Shown: positions 1-10,029 of the stretch, piece by piece
Position numbering within the stretch: the first letter of the stretch is position 1
Layout of the letters: each line of letters begins with the position of its first letter
Assembly: GCA_016700335.1 (NCBI GenBank)
Contig: CP065014.1
Location: forward strand, 2,889,001-2,953,000
Length of the DNA: 64,000 nt
DNA from: Chlorobiota bacterium
Lineage (GTDB): Bacteria > Bacteroidota > Ignavibacteria > OLB7
Direction of reading: 5' to 3'
Translations under genes and position numbers: made by a program
The notes under the pieces: model-generated
Database searches by the model: none
Told to the model about the DNA's origin: nothing
What the model saw: the letters and a program-made list of their open reading frames with translations, nothing else

Positions 1-1
1 T

Positions 2-2242
2 TTTAAAACTTGGCATTTTAAGGCAGAGAATGTTCATGATTTTGCTTGGGTAGCAGATAGAGAATATATTCATCAAATATCTCATTTAAACAATGTTGTA
101 ATTCATTTACTCTATAAAAAAAATGCAAGAGATTTTTGGTTTAAAGTATCTGATTGGACAAAAAAGATTTTGAGTTTTTACAATAATCTTTTAGGAAAGT
201 ATGAATACAATCAAATAACAATTTCCATGGCAGGGGATAGGGGTATGGAGTATCCTCAATTAGTTATGATTACTGGATTTCGGCCTGAAAAATCATTAGC
301 AGGTGTTTTGGCTCATGAAATTGGTCATCAATGGTTTTACGGTATGGTTGGAAACAATGAAACTCAGGAAGCATGGTTAGATGAGGGGTTTACAAATTTT
401 ATTTCTACTGAGGTAAAAAGTAAATCTTTAATGTTAACTGATACAACAAACCCATATACTGGATTTGATAAAATTGTTTACAATTGGGATAATGAACCGT
501 GGAGAGATTTACAAGGATATTATAATTTGTCTGAGTTTGGATTTGATGAGCCATTGAGCACATATCATGATAAATTTAAAAATAATTCCAATTCTGAAAT
601 TGTATATTCAAAGGGTGAAACTGTACTCCGTCAGTTAAGATATTTTTTAGGAGATAATGTTTTTTGGACTGGAATGAAATTATATGTTACGAGTTGGAAA
701 TTTCATCATCCAACTTTAAGAGATTTTGAACTATGCATGGAAAATGCAAGTGGTGTAAAATTAGATGATTTTTTTAATAATTGGATTGGTACAACTAAAA
801 AATGTGATTATTCTTTAAATAATTTACAATCAAATAAAACTATTGGAGGGTTTCTAACATCAATTGAAATCTCAAAAAATGGAGAAATTAGTATGCCATT
901 AGATATACTTTTAACTTATAGTGATGGCTCAACTTCATCAGCATTAGTACCATTAGAGAATTATTATAAAGATAATATTTATTTTAGATTACCACCTTGG
1001 AGGAGTGTTTCAAAAGAATATCAAACTAAATTTATAACACCTAAAGAAGTTGTAAAAGCTGAAATTGATCATTCATTAATGTTAGCTGATTTAGACAGAA
1101 CTAACAATGTTGCAACAACCGATTTAATTTCAAATTTATTACCAAATGTTCAAACAGCTATCTATAAAAGATGGGATTTGAAAAGACCACTTTCATCTTA
1201 CTCTATAAGATTTAGACCTTCATTATGGTATTCAGATTTTGATGGTGTTCAAATAGGCTTTATTGCAGATGGGGGTTATGTGTTCAATAAATACAACTCG
1301 AAAATTGGATTGTATTACAATTTCAAATCAAATAGAATTGATTATGATTTGCAATACTCAACAAGAGTAAATGAATTAGGACGTGATGCTAAATTGAACT
1401 TAGGATTGACGAATTATTTTGGCAATCAAATTTGGGATATTGGTTTTGATAAAATTATTAGAGAAGAATTAAATTCAAAATCTATAAACACAATTGGTAT
1501 TAAAGCAACTCGAAATTATAATTTAATTTTAGAAAATGATAATGTAAATTATATAACTCTGTATCATAAATTTTCAAATTCTTCTAATAAATTAAGTATA
1601 AAAACAACATCAAAGTTCTTCTCTAGTTTTTTGAGTCAGAATTCATTTTTACAATGGACAATTGATGTAAAGTTAAATTTTTTAATTAATAAGTTTCAAC
1701 TTGAAGGTAATTTCTTTACTGGGGTTTCCACAGGTGATTTACCAAATCTTTTTAAATTTAATTTAGCTGGTTCAAGAGAATTAGAGATTCAAGATAATGT
1801 AGTTCATAACTTAGTAAAAAACATAAATCCAAAATTTATGCAATCAATTGGATTAATTCTTCCACAACAAGGTTTTATGCCTTCTTTGGGTAGTGATTCT
1901 ACTGGTAACAATTTCGCCGATAATATAATTGGCTGTAAAATTACTTTGAATGATTTGCTTAAGAGCAATGCAATTACTAAAATAAAATGGTTTGATTTTG
2001 GCTTATATAGTGGCTTAGGAGTTGTTTTTAATAATTTTAAGAGTGTATCTATAAATGATATTAACTTCGAAATTGGAGCTACTGCATATTTAAAACCACT
2101 ACTTCTACTTCCAAATGTTATTGAGGACGCAATAAATTCTCCAAATGATATAAAGTTAATGATTTGGTTTCCAGCTTACACAATATCTAGAACTAATACT
2201 AATATTTCTGGAATTAAATTTGGGGTAAGTATCTCAAATTAG
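2..2242 (+). CDS. M1 family zinc metallopeptidase, C-terminal part, with a beta-rich C-terminal extension (5' end outside window)
   Basis: The frame is open from the left edge, so this is the 3' part of a longer gene (746 residues visible). An internal TTG at 170 is not a credible start because the M1-type motif TWHFKAENVHDFAW lies before it. The exopeptidase motif GMEYP is followed by the zinc site HEIGH (bases 314-328) and, 18 residues later, the third ligand in WLDEGF, which is the HExxH-x18-E pattern of M1 aminopeptidases. After the catalytic and helical part, about 330 residues alternate short polar and aromatic beta-strand-like segments. They resemble an outer-membrane barrel or large beta domain rather than the usual M1 C-terminus. 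I infer an exported, possibly outer-membrane-anchored aminopeptidase. The family assignment is firm; the barrel is tentative. Confidence 0.9.
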   Translation, partial: FKTWHFKAENVHDFAWVADREYIHQISHLNNVVIHLLYKKNARDFWFKVSDWTKKILSFYNNLLGKYEYNQITISMAGDRGMEYPQLVMITGFRPEKSLAGVLAHEIGHQWFYGMVGNNETQEAWLDEGFTNFISTEVKSKSLMLTDTTNPYTGFDKIVYNWDNEPWRDLQGYYNLSEFGFDEPLSTYHDKFKNNSNSEIVYSKGETVLRQLRYFLGDNVFWTGMKLYVTSWKFHHPTLRDFELCMENASGVKLDDFFNNWIGTTKKCDYSLNNLQSNKTIGGFLTSIEISKNGEISMPLDILLTYSDGSTSSALVPLENYYKDNIYFRLPPWRSVSKEYQTKFITPKEVVKAEIDHSLMLADLDRTNNVATTDLISNLLPNVQTAIYKRWDLKRPLSSYSIRFRPSLWYSDFDGVQIGFIADGGYVFNKYNSKIGLYYNFKSNRIDYDLQYSTRVNELGRDAKLNLGLTNYFGNQIWDIGFDKIIREELNSKSINTIGIKATRNYNLILENDNVNYITLYHKFSNSSNKLSIKTTSKFFSSFLSQNSFLQWTIDVKLNFLINKFQLEGNFFTGVSTGDLPNLFKFNLAGSRELEIQDNVVHNLVKNINPKFMQSIGLILPQQGFMPSLGSDSTGNNFADNIIGCKITLNDLLKSNAITKIKWFDFGLYSGLGVVFNNFKSVSINDINFEIGATAYLKPLLLLPNVIEDAINSPNDIKLMIWFPAYTISRTNTNISGIKFGVSISN

Positions 2243-2423
2243 AGACATATATTTTTTTTAATAATCTTAAATAATTTGAACCTATATTTTAAATTTTTTA
2301 ACCAATGATTAATTTAATTTATTTAAAAAGTAAATTTGAAAGGTTTTTTCAATCTATTATTCTTCTTTTTTAGATTATTGAAGTGAACATTATTATACCA
2401 CTAAGTCCTTACTCATTTTTTAT

Positions 2424-2431
2424 TATCTTTG
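2424..2431 (+). promoter_or_regulatory. Possible Bacteroidota -7 box (TATCTTTG)
   Basis: TATCTTTG matches the Bacteroidota TAnnTTTG -7 consensus and lies 52 bases before the lipoprotein start at 2483. No clear TTTG -33 element is visible at the usual spacing, so this is weak. Confidence 0.3.
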
Positions 2432-2482
2432 CAAACTGTTAAATCTTGAAAGCTATTTTGTCACTAAATTTTAAATATAATA

Positions 2483-3643
2483 ATGTTTCCTAATCAAAAT
2501 TGTAAGTTATTGAAAAGTTTATTTGTAATATTATCTACAACTATTATATTATCTGCTTGTGGGAAAGATTCTCCAAAAACAAATGATTCAAAAACAAATC
2601 AAACATTAGGGAATAAAGTAGTCTCCGACTCAAATAAAGAAGGAGCTAATGAGACTATAAAATCTGAAAATGATGGATCTACTGAAATTGAGACTAAAAC
2701 TAATGTTGATCCAAAACCTATAGTATCTGAACCAACAGAAACATATAATATATTACCTCAACCAAAGGAAGGGGATAATTTCTCTTATCGTGTAACTCAA
2801 AAGAGTACTACAGAAATGTCTGGAATTAGAGGAATTGAAGATAAAGTTTATTGTTTCTCAATGAAAGTTACAGGTGTAAACAAAGATGGATCTTATACTA
2901 TGGACATGGTTTACGACAGCATAAGAGCAATGCAGGAGATGCCACCTAATAAAATGGATTCTTTAGGAAAAAAGATTAGATATAATTCTCAAGATAAAAC
3001 AACAAAAAAAGTAGCTGGAGCTGATCAATTTGAAGCATTGATTGGTAATAAAGTAATATTAACTTTTTCTAAAAAAGGAGAACTTCGTGAAGTTGCAAAT
3101 ATTGATCCAATTGTTAATGCGATTCTTGGTAATAAGAAAGATAGCATTAAACCTCAAACATTAGAGCAGATAAAATTAGCTTTAAAGTTAGAAGGATTTC
3201 AATCTGTTGTTCAACAATTGTTTATGCAATCGTTACCAGAAGACCCAATAATAGCTGGCAAGGAATGGACTAGGAAGGATACTGCTACTGCATTAGGTGT
3301 TCCTTCAATTGGACTTTACAGTTATAAACTTGCTGATATTAATGAAGTAAAAGATCGTAAATGTGCTAGAATTATTGTTTCACTATCCTCAACTTTCCCT
3401 CAAAAAAAGTTTTCAAATAAAGAACTCAATGCCATTTTAGATGATGCTAAAATGGAAGGTGGTGGTGAAAATTATATAGATATTGAAACTGGTTTCCCAA
3501 TTTCAAAAAAGACAAAATTAACATCGTTGCTAATCATGACTGGGGAAGGAAAAGTTGGTGAATCAAAAGGTAAGAAACAACAAATATCTCAGAAGATTTC
3601 AAATAATACAATAGTTGAGTTATTAAGTTTTGAAAGAAGATAA
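2483..3643 (+). CDS. Exported lipoprotein, DUF6263-like
   Basis: This is a 386-residue protein. Its N-terminus has a lysine, a hydrophobic stretch and the lipobox LSAC (Cys at about residue 26), then a polar Ser/Thr/Asn/Glu-rich linker of about 65 residues. That is the usual layout of a lipoprotein tethered to the envelope. The remainder starts at LPQPKEGDNFSYRV and looks like one globular beta-rich domain. It resembles Bacteroidota lipoproteins of the DUF6263 type, recognised from general pattern and not from a search. No catalytic motif is visible. It stands alone between the M1 peptidase and the GAF/GGDEF gene. The function is unknown. Confidence 0.75.
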   Translation: MFPNQNCKLLKSLFVILSTTIILSACGKDSPKTNDSKTNQTLGNKVVSDSNKEGANETIKSENDGSTEIETKTNVDPKPIVSEPTETYNILPQPKEGDNFSYRVTQKSTTEMSGIRGIEDKVYCFSMKVTGVNKDGSYTMDMVYDSIRAMQEMPPNKMDSLGKKIRYNSQDKTTKKVAGADQFEALIGNKVILTFSKKGELREVANIDPIVNAILGNKKDSIKPQTLEQIKLALKLEGFQSVVQQLFMQSLPEDPIIAGKEWTRKDTATALGVPSIGLYSYKLADINEVKDRKCARIIVSLSSTFPQKKFSNKELNAILDDAKMEGGGENYIDIETGFPISKKTKLTSLLIMTGEGKVGESKGKKQQISQKISNNTIVELLSFERR

Positions 3644-3716
3644 ATTGGATATAAACTTTTGTATTTTTACTTTGTAATTTATTTTATAGAAACTTAATAT
3701 GTTTTTCAATCTGTAA

Positions 3717-5744
3717 ATGAATTTTTTTTCAATAATAAAAAAAAATGACTGGTTAACTATAGTTGTAATCATTGTAGGTATAACTTTAGCTATTTTGCTT
3801 GATGTAATTTTAATAAAAGTTATTTGTGGAATTGCTGCTTTAATAGGAATCTTCTCTTTAACAACCATATTAATAAGTAGGGAAAAAATTGAAAAGGAAG
3901 TTTATTCTAAAAATTCCATTTTTGATAGAAATAAAATCAACCCATCAAAACAGTATAGTAATGAAGATGAACAATATGATTTAAATGAAGTAAATGATGG
4001 GAATGATTATTCTGAAAATGATTACCAAAAATCTGAATTTCCAGTTAATAATTATCCAATTGATGAGGATTTTAGAATAACTAAAATGCCTAATAAAATT
4101 GTCATTACTGAAATTAAACCAAGAAGAAAACGTGCTAAGATTTTTGCATCAACTAAACGAAATCAATCTATTGATGAAATTGTAAACTCTAATCAACAAG
4201 TTAACTTAATTGGAAGTAAGAATTTACTATTAAAGAATTTTTTAACTATAATATCAGAAAATGATAATGCCAATAGTAGTGAAAATTCTCCTAGAAAAGA
4301 ATTCATATCAAACTTAAATCTAGTACTTGAAATTATTTACCGTGCAATACCCTCAAACAGTGTAATGTTTTTTTGGATTAATAATTCATTATCTAATATA
4401 ATTCCAGAAGTATGCGTTGGTCGTGATAAATTTAATTTTAAAACTGGGGTCTCTATAAATTATTCTAGAGATGTTATTTCAAAAATTGCTCAAAATATTG
4501 CTCCAGAAATAATTACAGAATTGAGTGAAGCTTCAGAAACTGAGATGATAAGATATTACAATAAAAGAACAGACATAAAATCTTTTATTGGTCTTCCAAT
4601 TTTACTACATGGTGAAGTAATTGGTATTCTTGCTTGTGATTCTAAGGAATACTCATGTTATGATGAAAGAACATTGATTTCTCTAACGGATTATTTGAGG
4701 TTGATTGGAAATTTAATTTTAGGTTACACGAATAGTTATGATTCAGAACTACCAATTAAGGCATTCAACTCTTTTGATAATATACAAAAAAGCTTAATAG
4801 GTTCTAGCGCAAGCCCAGATTCAGTTTCTGAAGCTTTAGTTACTTCAATTACAGATTTGATTCCCTCGGATTATATCGCTGTTGTTTTATTCGATGAACT
4901 TAAATTTATTTGGAAAATTTCAGCTTATTACCAAAGTAATTCTCAGATTAGAATCAAAAATTTATTGCCAGATATTAATTCAAGTTTAATAGGTCGTTCA
5001 ACAAAATATGCTCAAGAAATTTATATTGAATGTTTAACAAATGAAGTTAGATTTTGCAAGTCTGAACAACTTGATAACCAAGGTTCATTTTTAGCAATTC
5101 CTTTAATTGGTTCAATGAAGTGTTATGGAGCTGTAGTTATTGAAAGTCAACTGAAATCTGCATTTATCCCAAGAGACATATCTATTATTAGATCTATAGC
5201 TAGGTATTCTGCAATGGCAATAGAGGTTTCTCATTCAAGTAGAGCAATAACTACATCTGTAATTTATGATGAAACAACTGGATTTTATAACCGGAAGCAT
5301 TTATTGAATGAATTAACAAATGAGATTGAAAGAAGTAATAATTTTTCAAATGACTTATCTTTTTTGTTAGTTACAGTAGATACAAATTCTACATTTGATT
5401 CATTAACAATGGAGGAATTTGAAGAATATGTTTTTAAAGTTATAGGGAACTTAATTGCTGAAAATATTTTAAGTTTCGAATTTATTGGTAGATATAACGA
5501 AACTACTTTTGGAGTTGTATTAATTGGTAAAAAAGATCAAGATGCATACTTATGGAGTGAAAAAATTAGGAAACAAATAGTTGGGAATTTAATTACTTTT
5601 AAGGAAAAAAAGATTTCAATAACAGTTTCTATTGGTATTAATGATTTTCAAAAAGGTATAACTACTGATTCTATTATAAGTGGAGCTTCTCAAGCTCTGA
5701 ACAAAGCTAGCACTTCTGGTGGCAACACAGTTGTACTTTATTAA
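3717..5744 (+). CDS. Membrane-anchored GAF-GAF protein with degenerate GGDEF domain
   Basis: This 675-residue protein has two closely spaced hydrophobic segments in residues 1-55, an acidic/Asn-rich linker to about 150, two GAF-like sensor regions (roughly 190-345 and 360-515), and a C-terminal diguanylate-cyclase fold from about 520 (DETTGFYNRKHL). The place of the GG(D/E)EF signature is taken by RYNETTFG at about residues 592-599, so the active-site loop is lost. The fold markers SITVSIGI and ADxALxxAK-like ASQALNKAS remain. I infer a signalling protein that no longer makes c-di-GMP and may bind a ligand or act through its GAF domains. The flanking genes do not reveal a partner. Confidence 0.8.
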   Translation: MNFFSIIKKNDWLTIVVIIVGITLAILLDVILIKVICGIAALIGIFSLTTILISREKIEKEVYSKNSIFDRNKINPSKQYSNEDEQYDLNEVNDGNDYSENDYQKSEFPVNNYPIDEDFRITKMPNKIVITEIKPRRKRAKIFASTKRNQSIDEIVNSNQQVNLIGSKNLLLKNFLTIISENDNANSSENSPRKEFISNLNLVLEIIYRAIPSNSVMFFWINNSLSNIIPEVCVGRDKFNFKTGVSINYSRDVISKIAQNIAPEIITELSEASETEMIRYYNKRTDIKSFIGLPILLHGEVIGILACDSKEYSCYDERTLISLTDYLRLIGNLILGYTNSYDSELPIKAFNSFDNIQKSLIGSSASPDSVSEALVTSITDLIPSDYIAVVLFDELKFIWKISAYYQSNSQIRIKNLLPDINSSLIGRSTKYAQEIYIECLTNEVRFCKSEQLDNQGSFLAIPLIGSMKCYGAVVIESQLKSAFIPRDISIIRSIARYSAMAIEVSHSSRAITTSVIYDETTGFYNRKHLLNELTNEIERSNNFSNDLSFLLVTVDTNSTFDSLTMEEFEEYVFKVIGNLIAENILSFEFIGRYNETTFGVVLIGKKDQDAYLWSEKIRKQIVGNLITFKEKKISITVSIGINDFQKGITTDSIISGASQALNKASTSGGNTVVLY

Positions 5745-5794
5745 AAAATAGTCAATTTTTTTCCAAATATACTTTTATTTAAGATTAATAATAC

Positions 5795-6286
5795 TTGCTA
5801 CCTTCAAAAAAATATCTCATTAATATAGGTGTTGCAATTTTATTATTGTTACTACAGATTAATACAATTTATATAGAAATAAATGGTATTTCTCCCGATT
5901 TTCTAGTAGTTTTTGTAGTAGTAATAGCTTTAATTGAAGGTCAGTTTACAGCCCTACTTACTGGATTTCTTGTTGGAATACTTTTTGATTTTTTAGGTAA
6001 CGAGATAACTGGCACAAACGCTTTAACTCTTATGCTATCAGGTTTTGTGGCTGGATATTTTTTTGTTGAAGAAAAATCATTTCAAGAGAGTATTGGTATT
6101 CCACGATTTTTAATTGCATTAGGTATTTCATCAATAATTCGAAGTGTTATTTATCAAGTATTTCATATTTCACCAACTGATTCAAAAGATATTGTATATC
6201 TTTTAACATCACTTCTAGGATCAACAATTTATACCCTTTCTTTTGGATTGATTCTAATGCTAATTGCGGCTAGAAAAAAAGAATAA
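5795..6286 (+). CDS. mreD: Rod shape-determining protein MreD-like
   Basis: This 163-residue, very hydrophobic protein has about five membrane segments. The PDFLVVFVVVIALIEGQ region and the following GFLVGILFDF match the MreD pattern of a Pro-Asp-Leu motif and a glycine-rich helix. MreD is the inner-membrane partner of MreB and MreC in peptidoglycan elongation. The start is TTG, because an in-frame TAA lies two codons upstream and no ATG is available. It is unusual that mreB and mreC are not adjacent: the upstream neighbour is the GAF/GGDEF gene and the next gene is convergent. The assignment rests on size, topology and motif. Confidence 0.72.
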   Translation: MLPSKKYLINIGVAILLLLLQINTIYIEINGISPDFLVVFVVVIALIEGQFTALLTGFLVGILFDFLGNEITGTNALTLMLSGFVAGYFFVEEKSFQESIGIPRFLIALGISSIIRSVIYQVFHISPTDSKDIVYLLTSLLGSTIYTLSFGLILMLIAARKKE

Positions 6287-6340
6287 TATTGCTCGATTTT
6301 CAAAAATTGATATTCGAAATTTAAATTTAATATAGATGCT

Positions 6341-8440
6341 TTAGCTCCCTCCAAAACTTGCTATTAATGAGTATGCTCCAATAATCATAAGTACAAATAA
6401 TATACATAAAATAAAACCTATTATATCCTCCTTTGTTGGTTTCCATATTTCAATATCTGTATTTGAGAACAACTTATTAGCTTCTACCAAGCTTGGATTA
6501 TCTATTTTTAACTGTACTAACTTTGCATCTAAAACCTTATCTGAATGAGCTGGAGTGTTTATTCTTGCATAAAAATCATTTAGCACATATACGTTGTTTT
6601 TTCTTGTGAAAAGAGAAATTAAAATTAAAACTATAAATGGGAAAATAGCATCAAACATAAAACCTGCAGTTGAAATATGTGATTTTCTCATTTTACTAAA
6701 ATCAAAACCTAATTTAGATAGAATCCATATTTGAGGTTTGAATAAACCCTCTCCATGTTTTAACGAATTTGTATCATTTGGATTATCTCTAACTATTCTT
6801 TCAAAAAATATTGGGGTTGGTGGTATCAATTCTTTCTTTGTAATTACTTGACCCACTGTTTTTGCTAAACCTAAGTTGACATCCTCATTTGAAGCCTTTA
6901 ATTTTAAGTCAACAAATTGTACTTCAGTTTGTGATATTAAGAATTTATTAGTTGATAGTGAATCAATTTTAGAAATTAAATTTGGTATTAAAACAATTAA
7001 GACAATTGATATTATCATTTGAATAATTACAGCTTTAGTATTTAATTTCCTCCAAAAATATGCTAACCAAATAGCAGGTGAAGTTATCGTTCCTATAGAT
7101 AAAATATATTTAAATACTACAAGTATATCATTTAAATATGAGGCGAAAAATATAGCAGGAATTAATACTATGAGTACAATAAATCTGCCCAAAATCATTT
7201 GTTCTTTTTCAGTTGCATTTTTTTTAATCGGAAGAAAAATATTCTTTACAAAAGCAGCTGAAGCATCTAAAGAAACTGTAGCATTCCCATCCATATTAGC
7301 CGAGAATATAGCTGCAATCATTAGTCCCAACGCTCCTGCTCCTAAAAGATCATGAGCCATATATCCCCAAACATTTGTTGGATCAGAAACTTTATCTGAA
7401 TATAATGCTAACGCAAACAAACCAGTTATAGCCCAGCCTACCATCATTACTCTTTTAATCATTGCTCCACCAACAAATCCAATTCTTGCTGAAATGTCAT
7501 CTTTTGCAGCTCCTCCTAAACCAAAATTTTTAGGTGCGTTTACAATTAAATTTAAAAAAGCAAAACTTGCTACAAAATACCATGTATAATCACTCAACGG
7601 TGAACTTCCAAAAAGATTGAATTTATCGAGTGAAATTTTACCAGCCAACACAGCAAATCCTCCTAATTTTAGAAATGCAGCTGGTATTAAAGCTATGGAT
7701 AAAAACAAAATCAGAAGCCCTTGAATTACATCTATTATAGCCACAGCAAACAACCCTCCAATTACAGTATAAAGAGCAATTATTATAGCATAAAAGATAT
7801 AAAAGCTGTTTAAATTTAAGTAAGATGCAAATGAATAAATTTCATTTTTCTTTTCTTTTTCACTCAGAACATCTAACCTTAATTTTTCAACTTTATTCAA
7901 TGTTAAAAAGTCTTTCGTTTTAATTGACTTCAACTCTTCAAATTCTTTTACACAATTTTTTTCATTTAAAGTATATTCTGATTCTGGCTTTGACATTATT
8001 GCTTGTAAAGTTTTTCCAGTTAATAAAAATCCGAAAGAATTAGAATAAATTGCAACAGCAATTAGAACAGAAGCATAAATTCCTGCTAAAGTTTTACTTT
8101 CAAATCTGTGTAAAAATATGTCCGCTGGTGCTAAATAACGGGCTCTTCGTTGTAATGCTGAAGTGAACCATTGGAATGGTGTATGAAATAAAACAAGATT
8201 CTGAAACCAAACTCCAGACAATCCTTGTCTAAATATCTCTGATGTTACAGCCGTTGCTTGACCAGCATCTGTTATGGTACCAAGATTTAAAAAAATTGAT
8301 ATAAACTTACCGAATGATCTGCCACCTTGATAGAAATCTTGAGTGTTTGAGATTTTTTTTCTCCCCCATAAACCAATTAAAATTACTATTATAAAATAGA
8401 TGAAAATTACAACCCAATCTATTAAATGAAGCCCAAGCAT
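6341..8440 (-). CDS. Sodium:solute symporter (SSS) family transporter
   Basis: A 699-residue multi-spanning protein. The N-terminus (LIDWVVIFIYFIIVILIGLW, then a QGGRSFGK segment) and the later ANMDGNATVSLDASAAFVKN segment are typical of the SSS family, which couples Na+ to uptake of sugars, amino acids or related solutes. It is longer than the usual 500-600 residues. Two hydrophilic insertions account for this: one after the fourth helix (about residues 148-205) and a large one at about 500-590. A soluble segment also precedes the last helix. The gene stands alone, convergent with mreD. The substrate cannot be read from the sequence. Confidence 0.85.
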   Translation of the reverse strand: MLGLHLIDWVVIFIYFIIVILIGLWGRKKISNTQDFYQGGRSFGKFISIFLNLGTITDAGQATAVTSEIFRQGLSGVWFQNLVLFHTPFQWFTSALQRRARYLAPADIFLHRFESKTLAGIYASVLIAVAIYSNSFGFLLTGKTLQAIMSKPESEYTLNEKNCVKEFEELKSIKTKDFLTLNKVEKLRLDVLSEKEKKNEIYSFASYLNLNSFYIFYAIIIALYTVIGGLFAVAIIDVIQGLLILFLSIALIPAAFLKLGGFAVLAGKISLDKFNLFGSSPLSDYTWYFVASFAFLNLIVNAPKNFGLGGAAKDDISARIGFVGGAMIKRVMMVGWAITGLFALALYSDKVSDPTNVWGYMAHDLLGAGALGLMIAAIFSANMDGNATVSLDASAAFVKNIFLPIKKNATEKEQMILGRFIVLIVLIPAIFFASYLNDILVVFKYILSIGTITSPAIWLAYFWRKLNTKAVIIQMIISIVLIVLIPNLISKIDSLSTNKFLISQTEVQFVDLKLKASNEDVNLGLAKTVGQVITKKELIPPTPIFFERIVRDNPNDTNSLKHGEGLFKPQIWILSKLGFDFSKMRKSHISTAGFMFDAIFPFIVLILISLFTRKNNVYVLNDFYARINTPAHSDKVLDAKLVQLKIDNPSLVEANKLFSNTDIEIWKPTKEDIIGFILCILFVLMIIGAYSLIASFGGS

Positions 8441-8594
8441 ATTTTTTAAAGTAAAGTTGTTATCAAATATTTAATCTTATTTATTTTTTCTTAAAATTAC
8501 AAATTTGATTCGATTATTTATAGAAATAAATCAATACAAAAAAGACTTTATTAATTTTGAGGTTTAATACTATTTTAGCTATTCAAAAAAATTT

Positions 8595-9695
8595 ATGGAA
8601 AATAGAATACTTCATATTATGTGGAATATGGAATTAGGTGGTGGGGCTGAAAGAGCTTTGTATCAACTAGTTCGAGAGCAAAGATCAAAGGGTATTAATG
8701 CAGATATTCTACTTGCTCACTCAGGCGGATATTATGCAGAAAAATCTAAAGAAACTGGTGCAGTTGTTTTTGAATTACACCAAAGAAATAATTTGGACTT
8801 AAGTGTTAGGATAAAATTTCTAGAAATTCTTGAAAATTATTCTTCTGTACATTTTCATAGTGCCGAACTTGGCTTAATCTATTTATCTACAAAATCTAAA
8901 CATATTAAAAGGTATTATACTCATAGAAGTGGATGGTTCAATTACCCCTTAAAAAAATTATTTAGATATAAGACTATAGGTTATTTTTTAAGAAAATACT
9001 TCAATGGTATTTCGGGAAATACTAGGCAGGGAGCTGAGTCAGCAGAAAAACTTTTTAACTTTGCTAAAGATAAAGTGATAACTACCTATAATGGAATTGA
9101 CTTTTCATTATTAAAACCAAAGCTTAATTTTGATGTCATGTTAAATGAATTAAAGTTAGATAATTCAAACAAGGTAATAATTGGTACAAGTGCTAATTTA
9201 CGTGATTGGAAAAGAATTGATTTATTGATTAAATCTTGTGAAAAACTTAAATCTAAAAATATTCATTGTTTAATTATTGGTGATGGAGAAAATAAGAATG
9301 AACTACAAAAACTTTGTGATACTTTGGGCTTAAATGATATTATAACTTTTACAGGAAGAACTGATTGCGTAGGCAATTACTTGCAGCTTCTAGACATATT
9401 TGTTCAGCCTTCTGGACCAGAGGAGTCATTCGGAAATTCTGTTGTTGAAGCTATGGGGTTTGGGATTGCAAGCATAATTATGGAAGATGGAGGGGGCATG
9501 TTAGAGCATATAGAAAATGGTGTTAGTGGATATGTTGCAAAGGATTTAAACAACCTTATTGATTGCATTAAAAATTTAATTGATGATGCTGAATTAAGAG
9601 TTAAAATTGCTGAATCTGGTAAGGAAAGAGTCCATCAAAAGTACTCACTTTCTGGGTTAGTCGATAGGTATTCAAAATTATACAATATCAAATAA
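8595..9695 (+). CDS. Glycosyltransferase family 4 protein
   Basis: A 366-residue GT-B fold protein. The N-terminal half opens with the nucleotide-sugar transferase pattern ILHIMWNMELGGGAERAL, where the Gly-rich loop follows the first strand. The C-terminal half has the GT4 signature: an LRDWKRIDLLI segment, IIGDGE, then PSGPEESFGNSVVEAM with the two conserved glutamates of the donor site. Such enzymes add sugars in cell-surface polysaccharide or glycolipid synthesis on the cytosolic face of the membrane. No other polysaccharide gene is adjacent, so the product cannot be assigned. Confidence 0.88.
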   Translation: MENRILHIMWNMELGGGAERALYQLVREQRSKGINADILLAHSGGYYAEKSKETGAVVFELHQRNNLDLSVRIKFLEILENYSSVHFHSAELGLIYLSTKSKHIKRYYTHRSGWFNYPLKKLFRYKTIGYFLRKYFNGISGNTRQGAESAEKLFNFAKDKVITTYNGIDFSLLKPKLNFDVMLNELKLDNSNKVIIGTSANLRDWKRIDLLIKSCEKLKSKNIHCLIIGDGENKNELQKLCDTLGLNDIITFTGRTDCVGNYLQLLDIFVQPSGPEESFGNSVVEAMGFGIASIIMEDGGGMLEHIENGVSGYVAKDLNNLIDCIKNLIDDAELRVKIAESGKERVHQKYSLSGLVDRYSKLYNIK

Positions 9696-9707
9696 CATAT
9701 AAAAAAA

Positions 9708-9745
9708 CATGAGCCAAATTTACTTAGGCAACATGTCCTTTTTTT
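9708..9745 (+). terminator. Probable terminator after the GT4 gene
   Basis: An imperfect hairpin (CATGAGCC pairing with GGCAACATG, one bulge) is followed by a run of seven Ts, 12 bases after the stop codon. Confidence 0.4.
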
Positions 9746-9822
9746 ATAATTATTATGTCTTATAAAGTATTCTAAGAATTATATAACTTTAAAACTAATC
9801 AATTTTATAAAATATACCTTAC

Positions 9823-10029
9823 TCACTTAATCGATTTGTTATTTCCAATTGTATGAATTGATTTGGGAATTTGAGTAATAAAATTAGCTCTTGATTCTTG
9901 GTTTGATAAATTAGAATTCGACATTGTAAAAGTAGTTTCAGGTAAACTTCTACAAATTGTTAATGTAATAATTGGTGCGATAAAAGATGACAATGCAATT
10001 AGCACTTCATAAAGAATCCTGTTCTTCAT
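9823..10029 (-). CDS. Small hypothetical protein with one membrane segment
   Basis: A 68-codon ORF with an ATG start in the roughly 495-base gap between the GT4 gene and the permease. Its N-terminus is basic (KNR) followed by a hydrophobic stretch (about residues 8-26) that could be a signal anchor. The rest is Ser/Asn-rich. I do not recognise a family and there is no neighbour-based clue. It may be real or a chance ORF. Nothing else is seen in this gap. Confidence 0.3.
   Translation of the reverse strand: MKNRILYEVLIALSSFIAPIITLTICRSLPETTFTMSNSNLSNQESRANFITQIPKSIHTIGNNKSIK

Noticed and set aside
170..2242. Separate ORF starting at the TTG at 170
   Set aside because: The frame is open to the window edge and carries M1 motifs before this TTG, so it is not the true start.
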